Of a stretch of 64,000 nucleotides of DNA, positions 6,650 through 15,486 are shown piece after piece. The notes under the pieces were generated by a model, which was not told the origin of the DNA, ran no database searches, and was given only the letters and a program-made list of their open reading frames with translations. Made by a program: the position numbers and the translations under genes. The DNA lies in the NCBI RefSeq assembly GCF_013403565.1, contig NZ_CP058627.1:372001-436000 (forward strand), written 5' to 3'. The DNA comes from Chitinibacter bivalviorum (lineage in GTDB: Bacteria; Pseudomonadota; Gammaproteobacteria; Burkholderiales; Chitinibacteraceae). The stretch's first letter is position 1, and the number at the start of each line of letters is the position of its first letter.

Positions 6650-7933
6650 TTAGGCGACCTTTCTAAAAGTGGCTGAGAGCACCACCTTTTCATTCATGGT
6701 GGTATCTAAAAAATCTGCCCATGATTGCATCATGGCTAGCCGCTGGGTTTTGTATTCCGCGTGGCTATATGTGCCAGCCATGCCAGGTATTGCATGGCTC
6801 AATGCAGTCTCTACCACCTCGGGGGAGTGGCCTTGCTCGCGTAGGTGGGTGCTGGCTGTATGTCGATGGTCATGGATTACATAGTCGTCGATACCCGCCG
6901 CGATCAGGGCGGCATGGTGTGTGCCGTCCAGATTGTTGCCGTTCATGGCTCGCTTGGGGTTGGTCGGCATGGGCATTACCCACTCACTACCCCCGCTTAG
7001 GCGGTGCAGCTCGCGCAGCATCTCAATGGCTTGGGTGGGCAGGTAAACCCGATGCTCTTTACCTGTTTTCATGCGCCCATCAGGAATAATCCATTCCCCT
7101 GCATCTAGATCAAACTCCGACCATGCCGCCCCGCATAGCTCGCTTTTACGGGTTGCCAACATCAGTAGCAGGTGCAAGGCCAGCTTGTACCCTCTGTAGC
7201 CATCTGTTTGATAGAGGCAGGCAAGGTAACGCCTGATTTCTTGTGTCTGTAGCCAGCGGGTGCGCTTGCCCTTGGTGCCGATGCGCTCGGGTTTGATGTT
7301 CTTAGCTGGGTTGATCGTGCACCATTCGTGCTCAACGGCAAAATCGAATATGCGCACACACCAGCCTCTAGCATGAAGCGCAGCCTGTTCACCCCGATGC
7401 TCACGGATTGAGTGCAGCAACTCACGAAGGGTGGGGGTATCAATGTCATCCAATGCCATTTCACCCAGCGCGGGAAGCAAATTCTTGCGTACTGGTGAAT
7501 AACCCTTGTCGGGGTGCTTCCAGTTTCGATCTACCCAGTCAGTCTTAAAGCGTTCAGCGGCCTGCCCAAATGTGGTGCGTGCGGCTTTGTGCTTGTCATT
7601 AAGGTGGGTTTGCACCTCTGCCTCGGTTTCGATCAGGCTTTTACCCGACAAAATCAGCGCCGTGGCGATCTCATTATCGAGTAGCTCGGCTGGTGTGCGG
7701 CCTTGCTCGGCTAATTGCCGCGCAATCGCATGAAGCCGCCGTGCTTGCTCAAGGCTAATGGCCGGATATTGCCCATAGTTGTACTTGATGCGCTTGCCAC
7801 TGCGTACAAAGTCACACAGCCATGACTTAGTGCCTTTGGCTCGCACAAGCAGATGCAGGCCATCACCATCGGGCTTGGTGTATTCCTTACCCGTGGCCTT
7901 GGCTTTGCTGCATTGCAGATCGGTAAGCGGCAT
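6650..7933 (-). CDS. P4-type tyrosine integrase
   Basis: A 427-residue integrase that inserts and, with a directionality factor, excises the element. The N-terminal DUF4102-like part is MPLTDLQCSKAKATGKEYT with GDGLHLLV. The central SAM-like core-binding domain spans about residues 120-215. The catalytic domain carries Arg in MLATRKSEL, the HDHRHT box (His and Arg kept; the usual HDLRRT is altered), the LSH box, and the Tyr in GTYSH. The start at 7933 has AGGGGGA before it and matches the usual P4 integrase N-terminus; the upstream frame is not used. The gene points away from glnA, with its 5' end next to the glnA 3' end, the usual arrangement for P4 integrases beside their attachment site. 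Most relatives use tRNA genes, but no tRNA is seen here. Confidence 0.95.
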   Translation of the reverse strand: MPLTDLQCSKAKATGKEYTKPDGDGLHLLVRAKGTKSWLCDFVRSGKRIKYNYGQYPAISLEQARRLHAIARQLAEQGRTPAELLDNEIATALILSGKSLIETEAEVQTHLNDKHKAARTTFGQAAERFKTDWVDRNWKHPDKGYSPVRKNLLPALGEMALDDIDTPTLRELLHSIREHRGEQAALHARGWCVRIFDFAVEHEWCTINPAKNIKPERIGTKGKRTRWLQTQEIRRYLACLYQTDGYRGYKLALHLLLMLATRKSELCGAAWSEFDLDAGEWIIPDGRMKTGKEHRVYLPTQAIEMLRELHRLSGGSEWVMPMPTNPKRAMNGNNLDGTHHAALIAAGIDDYVIHDHRHTASTHLREQGHSPEVVETALSHAIPGMAGTYSHAEYKTQRLAMMQSWADFLDTTMNEKVVLSATFRKVA

Positions 7934-7958
7934 AGATTCCCCCTGTTTTTGGGCTTGA

Positions 7959-7997
7959 TTCACCCTGATTATAGAACGGGGTGAATAACAGGGTGAA
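7959..7997. promoter_or_regulatory. Repeated TTCACCC/GGGTGAA sites upstream of integrase
   Basis: TTCACCCTG (7959-7967) and CAGGGTGAA (7989-7997) are perfect 9-bp inverted arms. A further GGGTGAA lies at 7979-7985 in direct orientation to the second, 12 bp away. These three sites in front of the integrase start are candidates for integrase arm sites, excisionase/AlpA sites or an int operator. Confidence 0.5.
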
Positions 7998-8040
7998 AAT
8001 ATTGCGGCTTTAGGCGTACCGTGCCGAACGTGTTGGGAAT

Positions 8041-8074
8041 AAAAAACCCGCAAAAGCTAGGCTTTATGCGGGTT
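8041..8074 (-). terminator. glnA terminator
   Basis: AACCCGCA-AAAGC pairs with GCTTT-a-TGCGGGTT (13 bp with one bulged A) around a 3-base loop. On the minus strand it is followed by six T, about 40 bases beyond the glnA stop. Confidence 0.8.
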
Positions 8075-8078
8075 CTGT

Positions 8079-8107
8079 GGACTATCCCGAACTGGTCGGG
8101 ACTATCC
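8079..8107. other. Candidate attachment-site region (direct repeat GGACTATCC)
   Basis: GGACTATCC occurs at 8079-8087 and 8099-8107, flanking a small CCCGA/TCGGG hairpin, in the gap between the integrase and glnA. An attachment core is expected here from integrase position, but the other end of the element is outside the window, so the core cannot be confirmed. Confidence 0.3.
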
Positions 8108-8113
8108 TAAATA

Positions 8114-9523
8114 TTACAATGAGTAGTACATATCGAATTCAACTGGGTGTACGTTCATGCGTGAACGAGTTACGTCGTTCATTTTCAGTTCGATGTACGC
8201 ATCGATCCACTCATCAGTGAATACGCCGCCACGAGTCAAGAACTCGCGGTCTGCATCCAAAGCTGCCAATGCTTCGTCCAAAGACGCGCATACAGTAGGG
8301 ATCAATTTGTCTTCTTCTGGTGGCAAGTCGTACAAGTTCTTGTCAGCTGGATCGCCTGGGTGGATCTTGTTCTGGATACCATCCAAACCGGCCATCAACA
8401 ATGCTGCGAAACACAGGTATGGGTTAGCCAAAGGATCTGGGAAACGCGCTTCGATACGACGGCCTTTGTCAGACGCTACGTGAGGAATACGGATTGACGC
8501 AGAACGGTTCTTCGCAGAGTAAGCCAATTTCACTGGGGCTTCGAAGTGAGGAACCAAACGACGGTACGAGTTAGTACCTGGGTTAGTGATCGCGTTCAAT
8601 GCTTTAGCGTGCTTGATGATACCGCCGATGTAGAACAGGGCAGTTTCAGACAGGCCTGCGTAGCCGTTACCTGCGAACAAGTTTTTGCCGTCTTTCCAGA
8701 TAGACTGGTGAACGTGCATACCAGAGCCGTTGTCGCCAACTACTGGTTTTGGCATGAACGTAGCAGTTTTGCCGTATTGGTGAGCCACGTTGTGTACAAC
8801 GTATTTCAGGATCTGAGTCCAGTCAGCACGTTGAGTCAAAGTAGAGAATTTAGTACCGATCTCATTTTGACCCGCATTCGCTACTTCGTGGTGGAATACT
8901 TCAACTGGCACGCCCAATTCTTCCAGCACGATAACCATAGTCGCGCGGATGTCTTGGTGGCTGTCCACTGGAGGAACTGGGAAGTAGCCGCCTTTAACGC
9001 GTGGACGGTGACCCAAGTTGCCGCCTGCTGGTTCATCAGCAGTAGCCCAAGCGCCTTCGTCAGAACCGATCTTAACGAAAGTACCTGACAAGTCAGTGTT
9101 CCAACGAATGTTGTCGAAAATGAAGAATTCTGGCTCTGGACCGAAGAATGCAGTGTCACCAATACCTGAAGTTTTCAGATAGGCTTCAGCGCGTTTGGCC
9201 AAAGAGCGTGGGTCGCGGTCGTAGCCTTTGCCTGTCGCTGGCTCGATAACGTCACAAGTGATGAATACAGTCGGTTCATCAAAGAAAGGATCGATTTTTG
9301 CAGTTGATGCATCTGGCATCAACAACATGTCGGAAGCTTGAATGCCTTTCCAACCAGCGATCGATGAACCATCGAAAGCGTGGCCGTTTTCGAACCATTC
9401 TTCATCAACTACGTGTGATGGAACAGTTACGTGCTGCTCTTTACCGATAGTGTCGGTGAAACGCAAGTCAACGAAACGAATGTCGTTATCTTTAATAAGC
9501 TTGAGAACGTCGGCTGCCGCCAT
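8114..9523 (-). CDS. glnA: Glutamine synthetase type I
   Basis: Makes glutamine from glutamate, ammonia and ATP, the entry point of ammonium assimilation in the cytoplasm; the enzyme is a dodecamer. The 469 residues match the GlnA length of enteric bacteria. Visible signatures are [30 protein letters not shown], the ATP-site [16 protein letters not shown], and the adenylylation loop NLYDLPPEE with its Tyr, which shows that activity can be switched off by GlnE. The start [10 protein letters not shown] follows GGAG. A sigma-54 promoter and an NtrC-like site lie upstream. It sits at the border of the integrative element, whose attachment site is near its 3' end. The coding sequence is intact. 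Confidence 0.98.
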   Translation of the reverse strand: MAAADVLKLIKDNDIRFVDLRFTDTIGKEQHVTVPSHVVDEEWFENGHAFDGSSIAGWKGIQASDMLLMPDASTAKIDPFFDEPTVFITCDVIEPATGKGYDRDPRSLAKRAEAYLKTSGIGDTAFFGPEPEFFIFDNIRWNTDLSGTFVKIGSDEGAWATADEPAGGNLGHRPRVKGGYFPVPPVDSHQDIRATMVIVLEELGVPVEVFHHEVANAGQNEIGTKFSTLTQRADWTQILKYVVHNVAHQYGKTATFMPKPVVGDNGSGMHVHQSIWKDGKNLFAGNGYAGLSETALFYIGGIIKHAKALNAITNPGTNSYRRLVPHFEAPVKLAYSAKNRSASIRIPHVASDKGRRIEARFPDPLANPYLCFAALLMAGLDGIQNKIHPGDPADKNLYDLPPEEDKLIPTVCASLDEALAALDADREFLTRGGVFTDEWIDAYIELKMNDVTRSRMNVHPVEFDMYYSL

Positions 9524-9603
9524 GGTGTCGCTCCTAGTTGGGACAAGAAAGGTGAAACAAATAAATGGTGCGTACGTTGTTGCGCACTGGACGGCGATAC
9601 TAC

Positions 9604-9621
9604 AAGCATGAACCGTGCCAA
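9604..9621 (-). promoter_or_regulatory. Sigma-54 promoter of glnA
   Basis: The minus strand reads TTGGCACGGTTCATGCTT. The GG of the -24 element and the GC of the -12 element are exactly 10 bases apart, and TGGCACG matches the consensus. Transcription would start near 9593, about 70 bases before the glnA start codon. This fits nitrogen control of glnA by RpoN. Confidence 0.8.
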
Positions 9622-9714
9622 GCGGTAGAACGACTACCAGCTATTGTGCCACAAGTATTTGCGTTCGCGCATGCTTCTTGTTGGTGAATCTTTATGGTGC
9701 GGGCGGTGGTTTTG

Positions 9715-9743
9715 TGCACCAAAAAAGTGCGTCAACATTGTGC
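9715..9743 (-). promoter_or_regulatory. NtrC-like binding sites upstream of glnA
   Basis: GCAC-N7-GTGC with CAAAAAA as spacer lies at 9716-9730, matching the NtrC dyad. A second, weaker dyad overlaps it at 9729-9743. Their centre is about 130 bases upstream of the predicted sigma-54 start, the usual enhancer distance for glnA. Confidence 0.5.
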
Positions 9744-9887
9744 GGCAGTTGGGTGAATAAGGCATTAGAATTAAGTCATCAGTTTCGAGTGCATTCTTTC
9801 CCTCGCTCTGGTTGCTCGCTGCCCCGAATCAAACAGGGGCAAGGCAAAGTCGATTCAAACCAATAAAAAAATGAAGAGGTAAATCAA

Positions 9888-10340
9888 ATGAGTGAAGCCA
9901 ACGCAATTTTAGAAAACGCGCGCTCACGCGCGGGCACGCAAGGCTTGCCCTATGCGGGGGTGGTGACGCCGACGGAGGCATGGACTTTATTTCAAGCCCT
10001 GCCTTCCGTGCACATTGTCGATGTCCGCACCAACGCCGAATGGCAATGGGTGGGGGTTGTTCCTAATACCGATTTGATCGAATGGAAAAGCTATCCGGGC
10101 ATGGCCAATAACCCCAATTTCCTCACCCAACTTAAAACCTTGGTTGATCCAGAAGCTGTGGTGATGTTTTTGTGCCGCTCTGGCGCCCGTTCGCACGATG
10201 CAGCCGTCTTGGCGGCGCAGCATGGTTATACCGCAGCGATGAATATCCTCGAGGGTTTTGAAGGGGATAAAGACAGTGATGGACACCGTGGTAGCAAAAA
10301 TGGCTGGAAAGTGGCTGAGTTACCTTGGACGCAAGGCTAA
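9888..10340 (+). CDS. Rhodanese-like sulfurtransferase domain protein
   Basis: A 150-residue single rhodanese domain. Signatures are IVDVRTNAEWQWVG (the CH2A-like start), then the active loop CRSGARSH with the catalytic Cys at about residue 96. The end, GSKNGWKVAELPW, is typical of a subgroup of small cytoplasmic rhodaneses in beta-proteobacteria. It probably transfers sulfane sulfur; the natural acceptor is unknown. The start has GAGG at good distance. It stands alone, divergent from glnA, and is followed by a strong terminator before aroE. Confidence 0.92.
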   Translation: MSEANAILENARSRAGTQGLPYAGVVTPTEAWTLFQALPSVHIVDVRTNAEWQWVGVVPNTDLIEWKSYPGMANNPNFLTQLKTLVDPEAVVMFLCRSGARSHDAAVLAAQHGYTAAMNILEGFEGDKDSDGHRGSKNGWKVAELPWTQG

Positions 10341-10378
10341 GCGCGAAAGTCTGAGTTTGACGCTGTAAGCGATGCAGA

Positions 10379-10408
10379 GTGAGGTGTACACTACGCCTCA
10401 CTTTTTTA
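10379..10408 (+). terminator. Rho-independent terminator after rhodanese gene
   Basis: GTGAGGTGTA pairs with TACGCCTCAC (10 bp with one T-G pair) around a CAC loop and is followed by six T. Confidence 0.85.
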
Positions 10409-10427
10409 TTGTGCCTCGCGACTTCCT

Positions 10428-11270
10428 ATGAATGTGACCCAGCCGACCTACGTTGTTATTGGCAACCCGATTGCCCATTCTAAATCACCGCAGATTCATG
10501 CCCAATTTGCCGCGCAGTTTGCTGGCCATCCGGCCGTAGCGACGTTCAGCTATGCGCGTTTGCTCGCGCCATTGGATGGTTTTGCCGCGAGTGTGAATGA
10601 GTTTGCTGCGGAGGGTGGGCGCGGCGCGAATGTGACGGTGCCGTTTAAGGAAGACGCATTTCGCTTTGCCGCGGCGCGGACTGAGCGTGCCGAGGCCGCC
10701 GGCGCAGTCAATACTTTGCAGCAGTTGCCAGATGGCAGTTGGTTGGGCGACAACACCGATGGGGCAGGTTTGGTCGCCGATGTGTTGCGGCATGTCGATA
10801 TACGAGGGCGGCGTATCTTGCTGCTGGGCGCTGGCGGTGCTGCTCGTGGTGTGATACTCCCTTTATTGGCTGAAAGCCCTGCTTGTTTGACGCTGGCAAA
10901 TCGTACCCTCGGTAAGGCGCAATTATTACTTGAGCACTTTCAGGCCAATACCGATATTCCATTGCAAGTGAGTGAATATCACGCCATTGCTGGTCAATAC
11001 GACCTCATTATTAATGCGACTTCCGCTAGCCTTGGTGGTGAGCGCCTGCCTATTGCTAATGCGGTTTTTGCCCCTAATGCGCTGGCCTACGACATGATGT
11101 ATGGCAAAGATGAAACGCCGTTTCTGGCGCAGGCGCGCGAAGCGGGTGTGGCGCAGCGGGTGGATGGCTTGGGTATGTTAGTGGGGCAGGCGGCGGAAGC
11201 TTTTCATCTCTGGACAGGCTTGCGACCAGATTTTGAGCCGGTATTGCAATGGATGAGATCTCAGCTTTGA
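10428..11270 (+). CDS. aroE: Shikimate dehydrogenase (NADP+)
   Basis: Reduces 3-dehydroshikimate to shikimate in the common aromatic pathway. Its 280 residues are normal for AroE. The substrate-binding N-terminus shows [12 protein letters not shown] and [11 protein letters not shown] with the catalytic Lys. NTDGAG contributes the catalytic Asp, and the NADP site is GAGGAARGV with the following NRT motif for 2'-phosphate binding. The C-terminal helix has [14 protein letters not shown]. The start is preceded only by a weak binding site (GCGACTTCCT), but the N-terminal homology begins here. A 49-bp intergenic repeat follows the stop. mtgA follows in the same direction, as in several beta-proteobacteria. 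Confidence 0.96.
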   Translation: MNVTQPTYVVIGNPIAHSKSPQIHAQFAAQFAGHPAVATFSYARLLAPLDGFAASVNEFAAEGGRGANVTVPFKEDAFRFAAARTERAEAAGAVNTLQQLPDGSWLGDNTDGAGLVADVLRHVDIRGRRILLLGAGGAARGVILPLLAESPACLTLANRTLGKAQLLLEHFQANTDIPLQVSEYHAIAGQYDLIINATSASLGGERLPIANAVFAPNALAYDMMYGKDETPFLAQAREAGVAQRVDGLGMLVGQAAEAFHLWTGLRPDFEPVLQWMRSQL

Positions 11271-11273
11271 TTG

Positions 11274-11322
11274 GGGTATTTCCCCAAAATCCAATTATTA
11301 ATTGATATTCAGTGATATACCC
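11274..11322. repeat. 49-bp GGGTAT...ATACCC intergenic repeat, copy 1
   Basis: Perfect GGGTAT and ATACCC ends exactly 49 bp apart, extended by one further G/C pair, between aroE and mtgA (same direction). The AT-rich interior carries TTGATATTC at the conserved inner block. It begins 3 bases after the aroE stop. Confidence 0.85.
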
Positions 11323-11339
11323 CCTAGGTTTTGAAGTAT

Positions 11340-12041
11340 ATGAAGAAAGTTGGTGTAAAGGGCTGGATTGGTCGTGGCCTTTTGTTGTTATTGGCCCTGT
11401 TTCTGGTGTGGAATGTGTGGATGCTGCTGCACATCACGGCCTGGCGCTGGATTAACCCAAGTAGTACCGCATTTATGGCGGTACAGCTTGAGCGTTTGCA
11501 AGAAACGAATCCTGATGCGCAGCTTGAATTTGAATGGGTGGATTACGAAAAAATCTCCCCCAATTTAAAGCGAGCCTTGGTGGCCTCTGAGGATGCCAAA
11601 TTCCTGGAGCACGAAGGTTTCGATTGGGAAGGTATGCAAACGGCGTGGGAGAAAAACATCAAAAAAGGGCGCATTGTCGCCGGGGGCTCGACCATCAGCC
11701 AGCAATTGGCAAAAAACCTATTTTTATCGAGTAGTCGCAATCCGCTGCGCAAAGTCGAAGAAGCGATTCTGACGGTGATGATCGAGGCCGTGTGGGATAA
11801 GCGGCGCATCTTTGAAGTGTATTTAAACGTGATTGAATGGGGCGATGGGGTGTTTGGCGCCCAAGCCGCGGCGCAACATTACTACAAAACTTCGGCCGCC
11901 AAGCTCAGTAGCTCGCAAGCCGCAAAGCTTGCTTCAATGGTCACCAATCCGCGCTATTTTGATAAAAATCGCAGCGACCGACGTTTATTGCGCAAAACGG
12001 CGATTATTCAGCGCCGTATGGGCTATGCCGATATTCCGTAA
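11340..12041 (+). CDS. mtgA: Monofunctional biosynthetic peptidoglycan transglycosylase
   Basis: Polymerises lipid II into glycan strands at the outer face of the inner membrane (GT51 family). A single N-terminal anchor (GLLLLLALFLVWNVWMLL) is followed by the catalytic region: ASEDAKFLEHEGFDW with the essential Glu, GGSTISQQLAKNL, and EVYLNVIEWGDGVFGAQAAA. The length of 233 residues fits MtgA. I chose the ATG at 11340 (AGG 9 bases before) over a TTG three codons upstream. The gene is next to the kinase cassette but is separated from it by about 85 bases, so co-transcription is possible. Confidence 0.95.
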   Translation: MKKVGVKGWIGRGLLLLLALFLVWNVWMLLHITAWRWINPSSTAFMAVQLERLQETNPDAQLEFEWVDYEKISPNLKRALVASEDAKFLEHEGFDWEGMQTAWEKNIKKGRIVAGGSTISQQLAKNLFLSSSRNPLRKVEEAILTVMIEAVWDKRRIFEVYLNVIEWGDGVFGAQAAAQHYYKTSAAKLSSSQAAKLASMVTNPRYFDKNRSDRRLLRKTAIIQRRMGYADIP

Positions 12042-12126
12042 GTGTGAAGTGGCCGATATTCATTCTGGCTGAAAGTTTATGCTATCTACGTTTTGAACGA
12101 TAATAAGCAAAACCAAGGGGGCGAGG

Positions 12127-14655
12127 ATGAAGCATAAGAGCTGGCGTAGCGATTGGGCGATTGGTGCAATCGTTGTGGTGCTTTTTAGTTTGCTCTGGCA
12201 AGCCACGCCACTGATCCGCAACCTGGAAAGCAAAGCCTATGATTGGGCGATGAGCGCAATTACCCGCGATCCGTCGCCACGAATTGCTGTCATTGGGATT
12301 GATCAAACCAGCTTGGATAATATCGGTCGCTGGCCTTGGTCGCGCGACGTCCATGCCAAACTGATTGATCAGCTCAAAGCCGGCGGTGCCGCGCAAATTA
12401 TTTCGATGATTTTCTTTACTGAGGCCGAGCGTGATCGAGGGCTGGATTATCTCGAACGACTCCAGCAACAGGTGCTCGATAATCCTGCGGCTTACCCGGA
12501 AGGCTTTGCGCAAAGCCTGCAGCAAACCCTTGATGCATTACAAGTCGATCAGCAATTGGCACGCAGCATCGCCAAGGCAGGCAATGTGCTGCTGCCGATG
12601 ATGTATTCGTTTGGCGCTCAGGCGGGTAGCCCAACGACGAATTTGCCTGAATTTGTATTGAAGACTGAAATTGATGCCACAGGTGATGTGGGGCAGGGTA
12701 AACCGCGTTCGGTCATCAATCCCGTTTCGCCCATCGCGCCCATCGGTGGGGCGGCCAAAGCCGTAGCACCCTTGAGCTTTGATCTGGATGCCGATGGCGT
12801 GTTGCGCGCAGTGCCCTTGGCTTTGCTCTATTACGACGCTATTTTTCCGAGCTTTTTCACTCAAGCCTGCGCGCAGGCGCTGAATGTGCCGCAATCGCAG
12901 ATTAAGCTCGATTTTGGCCGTGGACTTGAAATAGGTGCCCTGCACATTCCTACTTCCCGAGAGGGGCAAGTACTTCCGCATTTTTATGCCAGTCAACAAG
13001 GTCAATCGGCATTTAGCGTTGATGCCTTTTATGATGTTTTGGCTGGGAAAATTCCAGCCACCAAATATCGCGACAAGATTGTGCTGGTCGGTGTGACGGC
13101 GGCGGGTTTGGGCGATACGGTCAATACACCAGTTGAAGCAAGCATCAGCCCCGTGCAGATGACGGCACAAGTGATTTCGGCACTGCTGGAACAGCATCTG
13201 TATCGCTCACCAATGTGGGCGCCGTGGTTTGGTGTGGCCTTGGTATTGTTGGTGGCCGCGTATCTGATTTTGATTCTGCCCCGATTACGAGCAAGAGCGG
13301 GTGCAATGAGCACCACATTGATTTTGGCAGTTTTGCTCGTGATTCATTATGCGCTAATGCGCTGGGTGATGTTGTGGTTGCCATTGATGGCTCCAGCTTG
13401 TTTATTGGTTTTGGGGCATTTGGCGCTGACGACCAAACGTTTTTTGCTGACCGAAGCCAAAGAAGAAAAATCCAGCGCCGAATCGGCCGAGTCAAATCGT
13501 ATGCTGGGCTTGGCGCTGCAAAACCAAGGGCAATTGGATATGGCCTTTGACAAGCTGCGTCGTGTACCGCTGGACGAAGGCATGATGGAGGTGATGTATA
13601 ACCTGGCACTCGACTTTGAACGCAAGCGTCAATTCAATAAAGCCGAGTCAGTGTATCGCTTGATGTATGCCCATGATGCCAAATATCGCGATTTAGCTGA
13701 GAAAATGAAATCCGCCAAACAAATATCCGAAACCGTATTGCTAGGTGGAGGTCAGAGCGGCGGCACGCTGATATTGGATGGTGGTGAGGTGGCCAAGCCG
13801 ATGCTTGGGCGCTATCAATTAGAAAAAGAACTCGGTAAAGGGGCAATGGGCGTGGTTTATTTGGGGAAGGACCCGAAGATTTCGCGCGATGTTGCAATCA
13901 AAACCATGTCTCTGTCGCAAGAGTTTGATGAAGATCTGATCGACCAAGCGCGCGAGCGCTTCTTTCGGGAAGCTGAGACTGCAGGTCGGCTAAATCATCC
14001 CAATATTGTGACGATTTTTGATGCAGGTGAAGAGCATGATTTGGCCTATATTGCGATGGAGTTTTTGGCCGGCGAAGATTTAACACCGTATACCAAAGCG
14101 GGGCATTTATTGCCGATGTTAGAGGCGATTACGATTGTGCGGCAAATTGCCCAGGCGCTTGATTATGCACATCAGGCCGGCGTGGTGCACCGTGATATTA
14201 AACCGGCTAATGTGATGTACGATCGAAAAACGAAAACGATGAAAGTCACTGATTTTGGGATCGCACGGATTACCGATTCGTCGAAAACTAAAACAGGGAT
14301 GGTTTTAGGTACGCCCTCGTTTATGTCGCCCGAGCAATTAGCTGGCAAGCATATTGATGGCCGCTCCGATTTATTTTCTTTGGGCGTGATGCTGTATCAA
14401 ATGCTAACGGGATATTTGCCGTTTGTGGGTAATTCGATGGCTGAATTAATGTATCGAATTACGCAACAACCGCCGACAGATCCACGGAACTACAATCCAA
14501 AAATCCCAAGTGTTCTAATTAAGATTATGATGAAAGCCTTGGAAAAAAATGTTGATGAGCGCTTTCAATCTGGGGCAAAAATGGCCGCTGTATTAATGAA
14601 ACTGGAAGAAGCAATTAAAGGAGCGGCGCATGCGAAGTCTGTCGGCCGCACTTGA
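12127..14655 (+). CDS. CHASE2-TM-TPR-Ser/Thr protein kinase
   Basis: An 842-residue membrane receptor kinase. A signal-anchor helix (about residues 12-30) is followed by a periplasmic CHASE2 sensor domain (about 30-360, with RIAVIGIDQTSLDNIGRWPWSR, typical of CHASE2), then three membrane helices (about 363-440). A short TPR-like segment (about 455-530) precedes a complete Hanks-type kinase domain from residue 559: GKGAMGVVYLG (P-loop), VAIK (Lys), HRDIKPANVM (catalytic loop, about 688), DFGIA, and SPEQLAG. All catalytic residues are present. The start has GGGGGCGAGG right before it. It overlaps the phosphatase gene by 26 bases, which indicates coupled production of opposing enzymes. The signal sensed by CHASE2 is unknown. 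Confidence 0.95.
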   Translation: MKHKSWRSDWAIGAIVVVLFSLLWQATPLIRNLESKAYDWAMSAITRDPSPRIAVIGIDQTSLDNIGRWPWSRDVHAKLIDQLKAGGAAQIISMIFFTEAERDRGLDYLERLQQQVLDNPAAYPEGFAQSLQQTLDALQVDQQLARSIAKAGNVLLPMMYSFGAQAGSPTTNLPEFVLKTEIDATGDVGQGKPRSVINPVSPIAPIGGAAKAVAPLSFDLDADGVLRAVPLALLYYDAIFPSFFTQACAQALNVPQSQIKLDFGRGLEIGALHIPTSREGQVLPHFYASQQGQSAFSVDAFYDVLAGKIPATKYRDKIVLVGVTAAGLGDTVNTPVEASISPVQMTAQVISALLEQHLYRSPMWAPWFGVALVLLVAAYLILILPRLRARAGAMSTTLILAVLLVIHYALMRWVMLWLPLMAPACLLVLGHLALTTKRFLLTEAKEEKSSAESAESNRMLGLALQNQGQLDMAFDKLRRVPLDEGMMEVMYNLALDFERKRQFNKAESVYRLMYAHDAKYRDLAEKMKSAKQISETVLLGGGQSGGTLILDGGEVAKPMLGRYQLEKELGKGAMGVVYLGKDPKISRDVAIKTMSLSQEFDEDLIDQARERFFREAETAGRLNHPNIVTIFDAGEEHDLAYIAMEFLAGEDLTPYTKAGHLLPMLEAITIVRQIAQALDYAHQAGVVHRDIKPANVMYDRKTKTMKVTDFGIARITDSSKTKTGMVLGTPSFMSPEQLAGKHIDGRSDLFSLGVMLYQMLTGYLPFVGNSMAELMYRITQQPPTDPRNYNPKIPSVLIKIMMKALEKNVDERFQSGAKMAAVLMKLEEAIKGAAHAKSVGRT

Positions 14656-15466
14656 AATATCAGGCCGTACCGATACCGGCCTAGTACGTGATCACAATGA
14701 AGATGCGATTAGCTTTGAGCCCGATCTTGGTTTAGTTATTTTGGCCGATGGTATGGGCGGTTATAACGCCGGCGAAGTCGCTAGTGGTATCGCAACACAA
14801 GTTGTCGCGGAAGTGATGCGGGCACAAATGATGGCCACGCCACCGCATGTGAAAACGGCTGGAAGCTTATGGCCGGTGGCGCATGAAATGTTGCTCTTGG
14901 CCATCGATCGGGCTAATGCGCTGATATACACTACTGCGCAAGAACATAGCCAATGTGCCGGGATGGGTACAACGCTTGTAACAGGCGTGTTTTATAACGA
15001 TCACATCGCCATTGCTCATGTCGGCGATTCGCGGGCTTATCGGCTGCGTGGTGATGATTTCGAACAACTCACTCGAGATCATTCTTTCTTGCAAGAGCAG
15101 GTTGATGCCGGTTTATTGACGCCTGAAGAAGCAAGACATGCTCCCTATAAAAATTTGGTGACGCGCGCGGTAGGGATAGGCCCGGTGGTGCACACTGAGC
15201 TGCATGAATATGAAGTGCAGGCGGGTGATGTGTATCTCTTTTGCTCGGATGGTTTAAGCGATATGCTGCCGGATGAGTCATTGGCGCAGTTAATCAAATT
15301 GTTCAAAGACAATTTACCACAGGCCTGTAACGTCTTGATTGAACAAGCAAATGCAGAAGGTGGTCGCGATAATATTTCAGTCGTACTTGTAAGAGTGAAT
15401 CGTGATTTTCCAGTGGAAAGTGGAATTTGGAACAAATTTACAGGCTGGTTTGGTACTAGCTCGTAA
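14630..15466 (+). CDS. PP2C-family Ser/Thr protein phosphatase
   Basis: A 278-residue cytoplasmic phosphatase expected to reverse the action of the adjacent kinase. The metal-binding motifs are GLVRDHNEDAISF, VILADGMGGYNAGEVAS, VAHVGDSRAYRL, LFCSDGLSDML and GGRDNISVVLV, all with their Asp residues. The length is typical of stand-alone bacterial PP2C enzymes such as Stp or PppA. It starts inside the last 26 bases of the kinase gene, after AAGGAG, and is followed by an FHA protein gene. The set of kinase, phosphatase and FHA is known from type VI secretion control and from other phospho-threonine switches, but no secretion gene is seen here. Confidence 0.95.
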   Translation: MRSLSAALEISGRTDTGLVRDHNEDAISFEPDLGLVILADGMGGYNAGEVASGIATQVVAEVMRAQMMATPPHVKTAGSLWPVAHEMLLLAIDRANALIYTTAQEHSQCAGMGTTLVTGVFYNDHIAIAHVGDSRAYRLRGDDFEQLTRDHSFLQEQVDAGLLTPEEARHAPYKNLVTRAVGIGPVVHTELHEYEVQAGDVYLFCSDGLSDMLPDESLAQLIKLFKDNLPQACNVLIEQANAEGGRDNISVVLVRVNRDFPVESGIWNKFTGWFGTSS

Positions 15467-15486
15467 ATGAAATGGAATCGTCGGTA

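Larger units (their letters stand above)
9524..9887. other. glnA / rhodanese divergent intergenic region
   Basis: A 364-base region without a convincing gene. It contains the glnA leader, a sigma-54 promoter, NtrC-like half sites, and the leader of the rhodanese gene with a GAGG ribosome-binding site just before 9888. Confidence 0.6.

Noticed and set aside
7934..8113. tRNA gene as integration target
   Set aside because: No cloverleaf or tRNA-like 3' end was found in either strand between the integrase and glnA.
9694..9719. GGTGC...GCACC as NtrC site
   Set aside because: The half sites point the wrong way and the spacing is too long. The GCAC-N7-GTGC dyad beside it fits better.
12538..13197. 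Minus-strand frame of 219 residues opposite the kinase gene
   Set aside because: It is the antisense shadow of a well-supported CHASE2 kinase; the residue composition is unnatural and it has no start signal.
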